From assembly GCA_964487395.1 (NCBI GenBank), contig CAZAQH010000001.1, positions 19,914 to 83,913 of the forward strand: DNA of 64,000 nt. The letters run 5' to 3'. A program made the position numbers and the translations under genes. This document shows positions 27,374-36,280 of the stretch, one piece after another (positions within the stretch are counted from its first letter, which is position 1; every line of letters starts with the position of its first letter). Source of the DNA: RGIG8767 sp964487395 (lineage in GTDB: Bacteria; Bacillota; Clostridia; Lachnospirales; Lachnospiraceae). The notes under the pieces were generated by a model, which was not told where the DNA came from, ran no database searches, and saw only the letters and a program-made list of their open reading frames with translations.

Positions 27374-28213
27374 TTATCCATTACTGCTGCGAAACACATT
27401 TGTACGATATTCTTCTTTGGCAAGTTCTGTCAAACGATCGATTTCTTCGTAAAACAGATTTCCTTTTCCTTTTTCGTCCCAGAGTTTCTGAAAGAAACGA
27501 ACGGACGGACCTACTTCCCATCCCTGTTTTAACATCTCCATGTTTCTTTCTACTTCTAAAGAATCCTCATAGCTCTCCGGATGTCCTGACAAATAATCCA
27601 AATATTCCTGAGGCTTTGATCCCATTTTAAGTGCTGTCAAAAACTGCACATAGCTTTCGGTATTTGCATATGTATCATATGCTTTTTTAAAAAATTCTGC
27701 TGCCTTTTGAAACAGGAACTGATTAGCAGCGCATACTCCTAAATTATGATATATTTTTGCAAGCAGTTTTACCTGTGTTTCATCAACTTCCTTTAACAGA
27801 CTGCTATACTCATCCGATGCCATACAGTATTTCTGATTATGCAATAATGAATCGGCTCTCAGTTTTCTTTTTTCCTGAATGGTTAAATGATTATTTTCCT
27901 TTAAAAAGGTAATCAGTTCTTCCCATTCTTCCTTTGAATAATAACCAACTTCATTCATCAATTCCATAATTGCTTTTTCAATTGCAAATTTCGTACCGAT
28001 AAACTTAGAAATCTTCTCTGCTAATTCCGGCAATTCCAATTCTTCTTTTATCCATTGTATTAATTTAACGGACAAAAAAGAATCTTCCATAAGATAGGCA
28101 TTATGATAGATGTAATAACATAATTCTTCTATTGAATAAAGACTTTGGCATTCTTCTGCAACATAATAAGGTCTTTTTGCATATTTGCCATAACATAATA
28201 TCACTTGATTCAA
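27374..28213 (-). CDS. TPR-like helical repeat protein, TTG start
   Basis: About 279 residues, all-helical, with a clear TPR pair near residues 140-190 (AKIYHNLGVCAANQFLFQK then AAEFFKKAYDTYANTESY). I place the start at TTG 28213 because AAGGAGG lies eight bases before it and overlaps the stop of the preceding gene; the longer ATG frame from 28285 would overlap that gene by 59 bases without a ribosome site. The protein reads LNQVILCYGKYAKRPYYV from there. No catalytic motif is seen; it probably acts as a scaffold with its neighbours. Confidence 0.78.
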   Translation of the reverse strand: MNQVILCYGKYAKRPYYVAEECQSLYSIEELCYYIYHNAYLMEDSFLSVKLIQWIKEELELPELAEKISKFIGTKFAIEKAIMELMNEVGYYSKEEWEELITFLKENNHLTIQEKRKLRADSLLHNQKYCMASDEYSSLLKEVDETQVKLLAKIYHNLGVCAANQFLFQKAAEFFKKAYDTYANTESYVQFLTALKMGSKPQEYLDYLSGHPESYEDSLEVERNMEMLKQGWEVGPSVRFFQKLWDEKGKGNLFYEEIDRLTELAKEEYRTNVFRSSNG

Positions 28214-28226
28214 ATCACTGTCCTCC

Positions 28227-29483
28227 TTAAGAGAGTGTAATCTGTTGTGTGAAAACCTGTCCGGATGATGGAACAATTTCTCCAAATCCCATATCGGTAA
28301 CGGATATTCGCAAAATATCTTCCGTCTCCATTAATACCTGCAAATGCAGTCTGCTTGTTCTTTCTTCTCGCGCCGGAAGTCCTTGTAATACCACTTCTAC
28401 CGTCTTGACGTTTCGCCCGTCAAGAGGTGTAATCATGATTGAAAAGCTATTTCCATTATGTAATATAACGTCACATTCTTTTTTACTGTCATACCAGTTC
28501 TCTCCACCATTTAGCAGTGCCAAATACGAGGATTCCTGTTTTCTTATCACATTCATTCCTATATTAGCTTTCAGTTTATCTTTTCCAAGGAAAATTCGTT
28601 CCGGCAGATACTCTGTTTTGTTTAATCTCTCCTGCATGGAATAGCAGGCACCCTTACTATATAAATTATTGCCCCTGAAAACTCGTCTGTTGCGGCAAAG
28701 TATTCGAAGCGAATCCTTGCACCATTCTCCTGAAAATCCCTCACCAATCATGAACGCGCAGGAAACTATTTTATCTGCCGTAGTCTGTGCAATAATATTC
28801 TGAAAGGTCTCATCAAGCATAGCCGTCTCATTTCTTACTGCTTCATCATGACTGCTTTCTTCTACAAATGCAACAATCGGTTTGGTATGTTTATTCTGGT
28901 AAAAATGATAGCTTTTCATTATTCTTCCGACAAAGTCATACACTTCAACATCATGTTTCCAAAGTTCGCGCGGCTGATGAATCAAATAATGATAAATACT
29001 CTCTTCCCGTCCCTGAAATGCTATTTCTGTTTCTTTTAAATCAAGTAAAAGTGCAATTTTATTTAATACTGCAATGCTTCTTCCTGATAAAACAGGGACT
29101 GTAAACATAATACCTGCAATTTTACCCTTTATCGCCACATTGCCAAGCAAAGATAAACTTCTTTTGATAAATAAGGTCAATAAAGCAATCGGGTCAAAAT
29201 ATGCTTCCTCTACTGCCACTTCATCACCAACTAATGCATGTTCCAATAAATCGGTAATTAAAACACCCTCTTCCACAGCACAATAAGCTTCTGCTTCTTT
29301 TCCAAAAAACCACTGATTAACCTCACTTCTTTTAAAAAGGCAAACGGGTATATTATACTGTTCCATCCCTTCCACAAGGGAAACCGTCTGAAGATTTTCG
29401 TCATTCAGATGGCCGAAACTGATTTGTGCGTATTCATTTAATAAATCATATCCAATTATTATCTTGTCAGTTGCTCCAAACAT
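28227..29483 (-). CDS. Hsp70/actin-like protein (DUF5716-like)
   Basis: A 418-residue protein that matches my memory of DUF5716. Its layout follows an Hsp70 ATPase domain: IIIGYDLLNEYAQISFG at the N-terminus in place of the first phosphate loop, FDPIALLTLFIKRSLSLLG and AGIMFTVPVLSGRSIAVLN as in the Hsp70 ITVPAYF region, EVYDFVGRIMKS as a changed second phosphate loop, MIGEGFSGEW in place of the adenosine motif, and GNNLYSKGACYS in place of the final GAAIYA helix. A C-terminal beta domain of about 110 residues follows. The loops are altered, so ATP hydrolysis is doubtful. It lies 15 nt after the DUF5717-like gene. Confidence 0.78.
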   Translation of the reverse strand: MFGATDKIIIGYDLLNEYAQISFGHLNDENLQTVSLVEGMEQYNIPVCLFKRSEVNQWFFGKEAEAYCAVEEGVLITDLLEHALVGDEVAVEEAYFDPIALLTLFIKRSLSLLGNVAIKGKIAGIMFTVPVLSGRSIAVLNKIALLLDLKETEIAFQGREESIYHYLIHQPRELWKHDVEVYDFVGRIMKSYHFYQNKHTKPIVAFVEESSHDEAVRNETAMLDETFQNIIAQTTADKIVSCAFMIGEGFSGEWCKDSLRILCRNRRVFRGNNLYSKGACYSMQERLNKTEYLPERIFLGKDKLKANIGMNVIRKQESSYLALLNGGENWYDSKKECDVILHNGNSFSIMITPLDGRNVKTVEVVLQGLPAREERTSRLHLQVLMETEDILRISVTDMGFGEIVPSSGQVFTQQITLS

Positions 29484-29498
29484 ACCCTGTCCTTCTTT

Positions 29499-32400
29499 TT
29501 ACTGTGGCATAAATATATGATCCACCAGATATTTTTTGTAATCATATTCTTTTAACAAATCAAAGGAAGTATCATAATCTTTTAAAATATCTGCAATCGC
29601 AATATCATTTACAGTATTAAATCTATCTTCCAATATAACTCCTGTTGCGTCACTTTTTTGAATTGTTCCACTCTCTGTCAGTTGTTCTTTGTTGGCATAT
29701 TCTTCTGTAATATAATATTGAAGTGTTTCGCCAAAGAAAAGTAAAAAGGCTTTCACAAATATACCACCATACATATTAGTCATTTCTTCCTTGATATATC
29801 CAACCGTTTCATCCTGCTCTCTGCTAATTACATAATGTAAGACAACCGTACTGTTTGGATTGCCTTTGTATTCTACAATAGATAAATTAGTCAGTTCCAT
29901 TGCTTCCATTGAAAACTCTCTGAAATTCACAAAGAAAGGCATCATAATATGTTTTTTCACATAAAGAATTCGTAAAAATTCTATTATAATTTGTTTGGTT
30001 TGTTCTGATAAAGAATCCGTCTTTTCTGATTGGAATTTCAAAAAAGCAAGCATACAAACCTGTGGTAATTCATTTTCAATTGTGTACAACCGTTCCATTT
30101 CATAAAAAACGTACTCATCCACTACTCTGTCATGTATGAAGAATTCAAACGCACAGTAAGAAAGATATGCCATTTCTACATCTGCCTTGGCACCTCCGTT
30201 TACATACTGCTTTAAAACTGCAATCTCATCTCCAATAAATGCACCTGTTGATATTGTCTGCAACATCATCGTTTCACAGATACTATAGGTGTCCACGCAG
30301 AAATTACTTGCTGCACGCCATATATTACGAAGGTTCTTTGCCATTCCTTTATAGAAGCGAACCAGATAAGTTAAAACGGTTTCATTATATTTGCCTCGTT
30401 CAAAAGCGCTGAAAATCAAATACGTCATTTCTTTGCTTTCCACAAAGCCTTCATTTTCCAAAAGTTCTGCCGCAACTCTTACCAAAACTTTGGCTTCTAT
30501 ATTCTCTGCACCATATTCCAGTGCAAAATCAAATGCTTTTTGATAAAACCCTCGTATAACTAATAGTCTTACCAGTTCAATTCTGTCTTTTCGTAATATA
30601 TCATCAGATTCTATCCGTTCAAGAATCTCATCTAATAACAAGCCATTGTCTTTTTCAAACCAGTGTAAAATCAGCTGCATACGTACTGCTTTTTTATAAC
30701 TTGGCATAATTTCATCGGATTGTTCCAAATAACGATACCGATTCACATTCTGTTCCGTAATGTAGATAAGCTCCCTGTTTTCTTCACACATAAACAAATT
30801 AAATAAGAGATTATCTTCTGCATATTTTTCAAGAATGGGAAGCAGCTTTCTCGGAAGGAAAAACCGTTCTGTATTATATTCTAAGGTCTGGAAGAAACGA
30901 TTCCCTCCAATATCCTCCAGTAAAAGGGTATATTCATTGCCAGGCAATGCTACATAAGCAACCCCATTATTTACAGGATATTTTTTTTCTATCTGCATGC
31001 GCTCATCTAAAATTACAACATTCACAATCTGACTATTCTTCACATAAATACTATGCACATATAATAATTTAGCCAATTGCTGTGCATTATCAGGCGTCAG
31101 CATTTCTTTAAAAATAATCTCCTGATAAAGGAATGCCAGATTACGGTCAATTTTACCGGCATATAATTGTTTTAATAAGAAACGTCCTATCTGCTCATGA
31201 TAAGAGACATAGATATCAGAATATTTTTCCCGATTTCTCACCATAAACGCGTATAAATAAGCACTTCTTGATACCGTCAATTCGTTCTGATAGGAAAAAT
31301 ACATTAATACTCTCTTTGGTATCTGTCTCTCTCCCCTTAAATCCATTGACATCATATAATAATCATAAAGCCTGGTAATTGGGAAGTTCTTATTTACTGC
31401 CTGTTCATACCATGAAAAATACTGTACTCCAATCTTACTGCCTTTCATAAGAAGCGTACATACTGCCTGAAGTATCTCATCACTTGGTTTCTTTTTATAT
31501 AAAAGAGATAAAATTCTAAAAATACCTTCATCATAATTCTTTTGGCGCAATGCAAGATATGCAATCTGCTGTATCAGATCATCAGATAAAATATCTTCTT
31601 TTGCCCCGAATAACAAAACTCTTTTTTCCTCTTCCTGTATTCGATTAAGTAAAGAAGGCATCGCATTTATAATTCGAATCAGTTCAAGATAAAATATCGG
31701 GCTACAGCAGCCTGCTGATATTTGTTTTAATGCAAAAGCCCATTTCTTGGCCGGATTACGGTTTAAATCTTCTGAAAGAGATAAAAGCAGCCAGGCAATT
31801 CGCCAATCCGAATTGTTTTTCTCAAATATAGTAAAAACCTTTTCGGTCATTTCTCTTGTATAAAACTCGTCCACATTATAAAGCGTAGTCAAATATAAGT
31901 AATAGCAGTATAACGTATCACTTAATTCTTCTTCTATTGGTGCAACCTGATAATCCAAAATCCATTTTGCTTCATTAAACCGTTCTTGTGTAATTAACAA
32001 ATGTGCCTCAAACAGACTGTTTTCCACATTCTCTTCGTCAATGTTTTTTCTGTGTCCAATCAATTCGCCCGTTAGCAGGAGCCACTTTGACATATTGATT
32101 TTCTTCATTCTAAAATCAAGGAAATGGCGGGTAATTGCATAAGTAATACTTTTGCGTTTATGTCCGGTCAAACTTATTTTGCCAAATGAATTACGATTTA
32201 CCTGAATCACTACTTCAAAGCTTCCATACATATGACGAAAAATAAGTCTGCCAAAATTTTTCCCTTCATGAAGATTTTCTTCATTAACATAAAAGGTATA
32301 GTGACAGCTATTTCCAAGAAAATCATTATCTGAAAGCTGATTTTTCTCAACGGTTAAAAAACTGCCATCCGCCTTAACATTCAGATGTGTATATCCCCAT

Positions 32401-33065
32401 CCATTACGTTCTATTTTGACCACATGTGAAACTATTCCCTGCGGATTGTCTATCTTAATGCTGCTGTGTTCCGCAACATATTCTATTTTTTGTTTTTTAT
32501 TGATTCCTATCAGAAATTCTTCCAGATTCCGGTTTTTTTCACCCTGTCTGCTCAAACCGTGGTATAGGTTTATGTATTTAGAGTCATTACCGGTTAAGAC
32601 ATCTTCAAAATTTGTCTGGGAAAAGAGTTTGACTGCTTCTTCCCAATTGCTTTTTGCAAGATTTGTAAAATGAAATAAATTTTTGATACTTCCAAGAGAT
32701 GTCTCCATGTGTTCATATAAAACCATAGCAACAAAGGATATAATATATTCTCCTCGGTCCGATACAATGGAAAAATTGCCCTTTACCACATCTCCCGCTT
32801 CCATTCCTTCGCTGTTAAATTGGTAATCTATCTGTATCTGCGTACCGGAAAAATGTTCCTGTTTACAGGACATACGAATATGGGAGGTATAAATATCACC
32901 CTCCATCTCTTTACCGGACTGCTCTTCTATCGAAAAAGAACCATCAACAACCTCTCCCTCATGAAGAGAAATCTCTATCTTGGCACAAGAAAAAATCAGG
33001 GAGCCACCGTCATAATCAAAATCGCCATTTAAATATCCCTTGGTTTTTTCATTCAAGTGCTCCAC
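29499..33065 (-). CDS. Giant beta-plus-helical-repeat protein (DUF5717-like)
   Basis: A 1188-residue protein resembling the Lachnospiraceae family DUF5717 as I remember it. Residues 1-320 look like two or three beta-sandwich domains (KIEISLHEGEVVDGSFSIEE, HVVKIERNGWGYTHLNVKAD, RLIFRHMYGSFEVVIQVNRN). From about 330 to 1100 it is continuous helix, spaced like TPR/HEAT repeats, with a short beta segment near 690-760. There is no signal peptide or transmembrane helix, so it should be cytoplasmic. The GTG start at 33065 follows GAAGGGAAGGG closely; TTG 33056 is an alternative. It is first in the four-gene cluster. Function unknown; a large docking scaffold is plausible. Confidence 0.8.
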   Translation of the reverse strand: MEHLNEKTKGYLNGDFDYDGGSLIFSCAKIEISLHEGEVVDGSFSIEEQSGKEMEGDIYTSHIRMSCKQEHFSGTQIQIDYQFNSEGMEAGDVVKGNFSIVSDRGEYIISFVAMVLYEHMETSLGSIKNLFHFTNLAKSNWEEAVKLFSQTNFEDVLTGNDSKYINLYHGLSRQGEKNRNLEEFLIGINKKQKIEYVAEHSSIKIDNPQGIVSHVVKIERNGWGYTHLNVKADGSFLTVEKNQLSDNDFLGNSCHYTFYVNEENLHEGKNFGRLIFRHMYGSFEVVIQVNRNSFGKISLTGHKRKSITYAITRHFLDFRMKKINMSKWLLLTGELIGHRKNIDEENVENSLFEAHLLITQERFNEAKWILDYQVAPIEEELSDTLYCYYLYLTTLYNVDEFYTREMTEKVFTIFEKNNSDWRIAWLLLSLSEDLNRNPAKKWAFALKQISAGCCSPIFYLELIRIINAMPSLLNRIQEEEKRVLLFGAKEDILSDDLIQQIAYLALRQKNYDEGIFRILSLLYKKKPSDEILQAVCTLLMKGSKIGVQYFSWYEQAVNKNFPITRLYDYYMMSMDLRGERQIPKRVLMYFSYQNELTVSRSAYLYAFMVRNREKYSDIYVSYHEQIGRFLLKQLYAGKIDRNLAFLYQEIIFKEMLTPDNAQQLAKLLYVHSIYVKNSQIVNVVILDERMQIEKKYPVNNGVAYVALPGNEYTLLLEDIGGNRFFQTLEYNTERFFLPRKLLPILEKYAEDNLLFNLFMCEENRELIYITEQNVNRYRYLEQSDEIMPSYKKAVRMQLILHWFEKDNGLLLDEILERIESDDILRKDRIELVRLLVIRGFYQKAFDFALEYGAENIEAKVLVRVAAELLENEGFVESKEMTYLIFSAFERGKYNETVLTYLVRFYKGMAKNLRNIWRAASNFCVDTYSICETMMLQTISTGAFIGDEIAVLKQYVNGGAKADVEMAYLSYCAFEFFIHDRVVDEYVFYEMERLYTIENELPQVCMLAFLKFQSEKTDSLSEQTKQIIIEFLRILYVKKHIMMPFFVNFREFSMEAMELTNLSIVEYKGNPNSTVVLHYVISREQDETVGYIKEEMTNMYGGIFVKAFLLFFGETLQYYITEEYANKEQLTESGTIQKSDATGVILEDRFNTVNDIAIADILKDYDTSFDLLKEYDYKKYLVDHIFMPQ

Positions 33066-33092
33066 CCCTTCCCTTCAAAAAACATTCATTTA

Positions 33093-33122
33093 AGTATACC
33101 ATTAACATAATACTTTTTGCAA
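33093..33122 (-). promoter_or_regulatory. Promoter of the four-gene DUF5717/DUF5716 cluster
   Basis: Minus strand TTGCAA (33117-33122), 18-nt spacer, TATACT (33093-33098) with TGG before it (extended -10), about 28 nt before the GTG start. Confidence 0.6.
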
Positions 33123-33174
33123 GAATGGCTAGAGCATGTAGTGCCCTTTTTTAGTAACTTCTCAGACTTTTTTT

Positions 33175-33183
33175 CATATAATA
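33175..33183 (+). promoter_or_regulatory. Possible sporulation-type -10 before the SpoIID-like gene
   Basis: CATATAATA, 28 nt before the ATG at 33212, fits both a sigma-A TATAAT and the CATAnnnTA form of late sporulation sigma factors. No good -35 for sigma A is found 17 nt upstream. Confidence 0.3.
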
Positions 33184-33211
33184 TTTTTAAGGATTTCTTT
33201 AAAGGTGAATT

Positions 33212-34474
33212 ATGTCCCATTTTCCATTAAAAGCAGCTCAAAATATGACACAGACCGGACAGTTGAAAATCAGTGTCACCTCCGACGTAGCTCCGATTCC
33301 CATTACAAATGCCACCATAAATATTACCCTAACCGGCAATCCCGATGTCACGGTAGAAGTTACAAATACAAACGAATCCGGTCAAACAGAATTTATTGAC
33401 TTGGCTGCTCCCGATATCGAATACAGTCTCACCCCACAGGATGAACAGCCCTACTCTGAATACAATCTTACTGTAAGTGCACCCGGTCATGATCCCCAGG
33501 TCATCTCCGGTACACAGATTTTACCCGAGGTCAGATCTCTGCAAAACATTACATTGACTCCTAATGAATTTCAGGAGGCAGAATCTGATATTGTAATTCC
33601 AGCTCATACCCTGTATGGCGACTATCCTCCCAAAATACCGGAAGCAGAGATCAAACCGGTAAATGAAAGCGGCGAAATCGTCCTAAGTCGTGTCGTTATT
33701 CCGGAATACATTATCGTACATGATGGTTCTCCTGATGATTCTACTGCCACTAATTACTATGTAAGGTATAAAGACTATATTAAAAATGTAGCATCCTCCG
33801 AGATATATGCCACATGGCCGGAAAACACGATATATGCCAATATTCTTACCATCATGTCCTTTACACTGAATCGAGTATATACGGAATGGTATCGAAATCG
33901 CGGCTATGACTATACCATCACCTCAAGCACTGCTTTTGACCAAAAATGGATGTATGGACGAAACATATTTGAAAACATTGATTATCTTGTAGATACTATC
34001 TTTGCCAATTACCTGTCCCGCCCCGGTATCAGCCAGCCAATACTAACCTCCTACTGTGATGGCCGAAATGTAAGCTGTAGTGGTTTAAGTCAGTGGGGTT
34101 CTAAATACTTAGGTGACGAAGGATATTCTGCCATTGATATCATTCACTATTATTATGGCAATGATATGTTCATTAATACTGCTACGGCAATAAGCGGTGT
34201 ACCATCTTCTTACCCAGGCTATACTCTGACTATTGGCGCAAGTGGGCAGAAGGTAGCGCAGTTACAGGAACAATTAAACCGTATTGCCAGAAATTATCCC
34301 GCTATTCCAACCATCAGTGCAGATGGAATATATGGTGAGAGAACTGCAGATGCTGTCAGAACCTTCCAAAGAATCTTTTCTCTACCCCAGACAGGTCAGA
34401 CAGATTATGCCACCTGGTATGCCATTTCTGATATTTATGTCGGGGTCAGCAGGATAGCAGAACCCGGTCAATAA
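33212..34474 (+). CDS. SpoIID/LytB-like protein with peptidoglycan-binding domain
   Basis: A 420-residue protein. Residues 1-110 are beta-rich and carry NITLTGNPDVTVEVTNTNES, like a carboxypeptidase-regulatory or Ig-type fold. The middle (about 165-325) reads like a SpoIID domain: YIKNVASSEIYATWP, ILTIMSFTLNRVY, SSTAFDQKWMYG, and SCSGLSQWGSKYLGDEGYSA followed by IIHYYYG. The C-terminus (about 340-405) is a PG_binding_1 domain with GASGQKVAQLQEQLNRI and GERTADAVRTFQRI. No signal peptide is visible, unusual for a cell-wall protein. Codons ending in C are more frequent than in neighbours. AAAGGTG precedes the ATG. Likely a spore-wall or mother-cell protein. Confidence 0.85.
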   Translation: MSHFPLKAAQNMTQTGQLKISVTSDVAPIPITNATINITLTGNPDVTVEVTNTNESGQTEFIDLAAPDIEYSLTPQDEQPYSEYNLTVSAPGHDPQVISGTQILPEVRSLQNITLTPNEFQEAESDIVIPAHTLYGDYPPKIPEAEIKPVNESGEIVLSRVVIPEYIIVHDGSPDDSTATNYYVRYKDYIKNVASSEIYATWPENTIYANILTIMSFTLNRVYTEWYRNRGYDYTITSSTAFDQKWMYGRNIFENIDYLVDTIFANYLSRPGISQPILTSYCDGRNVSCSGLSQWGSKYLGDEGYSAIDIIHYYYGNDMFINTATAISGVPSSYPGYTLTIGASGQKVAQLQEQLNRIARNYPAIPTISADGIYGERTADAVRTFQRIFSLPQTGQTDYATWYAISDIYVGVSRIAEPGQ

Positions 34475-34489
34475 CTACACTATATAAAG

Positions 34490-34527
34490 CAAAAACACCG
34501 GAAAGCCATAGCTTTTCGGTGTTTTTG
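34490..34527. terminator. Terminator between the SpoIID-like gene and htpG
   Basis: CAAAAACACCGGAAAGC pairs with GCTTTTCGGTGTTTTTG around CATA; A and T runs on both arms allow use from either strand. It shares its core with the terminator at 7921-7965. Confidence 0.85.
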
Positions 34528-34539
34528 TTACTGCTTTAT

Positions 34540-35292
34540 TTAATCTTCATTTAATGCACACATAATGTCGTTGCTTCTCTGGATAAATCTTGTCATGGCA
34601 TCTGCTTCAAGCGGTGCATGCTGTAATTTAGCCAAATCGTAAAGTTGTTCACAAATCATTGTTGTATTTTTACTGTCCTGATTTGCAAGAATATAAGATA
34701 CCAATGGATGATTTGCATTTAATACAAGGGTTTCTCCATCTTTTCCGAAGTCTCCCATTCCCATTCCGTTCATGGAATACATCTTCATCATATCCTGCAT
34801 TCTTCTAGACTCTTCGGATAAGGTAATCATAGATGAAATCTTTTTGTTCTTCAATTTCTCTACTTTTACTTTGATAGTTTCTTTCTTTAAAGCTTTCTTA
34901 AATATCTTTTCCAAGTCCTTAGCCTGTGCTTCCATTTCTTCCTGAGCTTTTTTGCTTGTCTTGCTTACAAAGGTATCTGTCAAATCTGCATCAATACGCA
35001 TGAACTTAACACCTTCATTTTTTGATTCAAGCTGAGAGATAAATGGCTGGTCAATATTATGAGTCAGGATTACCGCATCCATTTTTGCCTGACGGAACAT
35101 ATTAATGTACTGGCTCTGCTGCTGCTCATCTGTTACATAATAAATAACTTTTTCTTTTTTCTCTTCTGCATTTTCGGTATCTGCTTTTTCAGCTTCTTCT
35201 ACGGAATCTTCTATTGTATCTTTTTCTTTGTCTTCTTCTGATACTTCATCCGGGTCAACCGGTTTTACTTCCAGGCATTCCGGTAATGTCAT
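34540..35292 (-). CDS. htpG: Chaperone HtpG (Hsp90), C-terminal fragment after frameshift
   Basis: 250 residues equal to the C-terminal dimerisation end and part of the middle domain of Hsp90: MTLPECLEVK, YYVTDEQQQSQYINMFRQAK, DAVILTHNIDQPFI, and a methionine-rich MMKMYSMNGMGMGDFG. An acidic insert (EEDKEKDTIEDSVEEAEKAD) is unusual here. The ATG at 35292 overlaps the stop of the upstream fragment by four bases. Intact relatives read straight through with roughly six more residues before KYMTLPEC, so the split is probably a small deletion or assembly error and not two genes. The true protein should be one chain from 36640 to 34540. Confidence 0.85.
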   Translation of the reverse strand: MTLPECLEVKPVDPDEVSEEDKEKDTIEDSVEEAEKADTENAEEKKEKVIYYVTDEQQQSQYINMFRQAKMDAVILTHNIDQPFISQLESKNEGVKFMRIDADLTDTFVSKTSKKAQEEMEAQAKDLEKIFKKALKKETIKVKVEKLKNKKISSMITLSEESRRMQDMMKMYSMNGMGMGDFGKDGETLVLNANHPLVSYILANQDSKNTTMICEQLYDLAKLQHAPLEADAMTRFIQRSNDIMCALNED

Positions 35293-36270
35293 ATATTTTC
35301 CATATAATCTGTCATCTTTTCACAGAATTTATCATCCTTTAAGCAGCCAAATTTGATAAATGGGCTGATATCATCCCAGTATTTATCGTATTCTTCTTTT
35401 TCTGTTTTGCACATTCCGGAAAGTTTATCTGCCACTTTTTTGGTAATGTATTCTGAAATTTTCTTAACAAATCCATCATTCTGTAATGCACTTCTGGATA
35501 CATTAAGTGGAAGGTCAGGGCAGTCAATAACACCCTTTAACAGCAATAAGAATTCAGGAATTACTTCTTTGATATTATCTGCAATAAATACCTGGTTATT
35601 GTAAAGTTTAATCGTTCCCTCTATTGATTCATACTCTGTATTAATCTTAGGGAAGTATAAAATACCTTTTAAGTTAAACGGATAATCCATGTTCAAATGA
35701 ATCCAGAATAACGGTTCTTTATAATCCATAAATACATTACGGTAAAATTCCAGATAATCTTCCTTTGTACATTCATTTGGATGTTTGGTCCAAAGTGGCT
35801 GTGTCTCATTTAAGAGTTCCGGTCTTTTCTTGATTTTTAATTTAATCTTCTCATCTTTGACTTCTTCGCCATCTTTTGCATCCTTTTTCTCAGGAACGAT
35901 GGTTTCTACGATTTCGTCTGTAGGAAGTTTTTCGTCTTCATTAATTGTCTGTGTTTCGTCTGTATCTGCTTTGCTTAAGTAAATTTCAGTCGGCATAAAG
36001 GAGCAGTATTTTTTAATAACTTCTCTTGCTTTATATTCATTACAGAATTCAAGTACATCTTCGTTCACAAACAAAGTAATTTCTGTTCCGACTTTATCTC
36101 TGCTGCCGTCTTCCATAGAAAACTCTGTACCGCCATCACATTCCCAGTGAACCGGTTTAGCACCCTCTTTAAAAGAAAGAGAATCAATGTGTACTTCATC
36201 CGCTACCATAAATGCAGAATAAAATCCTAATCCAAAATGACCGATAATCTGATCTTCATTTGTTTTATCT
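35289..36270 (-). CDS. htpG: Chaperone HtpG, middle fragment (from scaffold gap to premature stop)
   Basis: In-frame sequence enters from the gap as DKTNEDQIIGHFGLGFYSAF and continues MVADEVHIDSLSFKEGAKPV, the end of the Hsp90 ATPase domain. The middle domain follows with PLFWIHLNMDYPFNLKGILYFPK and CPDLPLNVSRSALQND. An acidic insert is present near 110-150 of this part. It stops at ENI-TGA at 35289, where homologues continue. Together with the flanking pieces this is a broken copy of one gene; the joint at the gap may be between two haplotypes (see findings). Confidence 0.85.
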
Positions 36271-36280
36271 NNNNNNNNNN
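36271..36280. other. Scaffold gap (10 N)
   Basis: Ten N inside htpG. Both flanks carry TCCAAAATGACC plus similar following sequence, encoding IIGHFG twice, so the true gap may be negative (an unmerged overlap). Confidence 0.99.
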
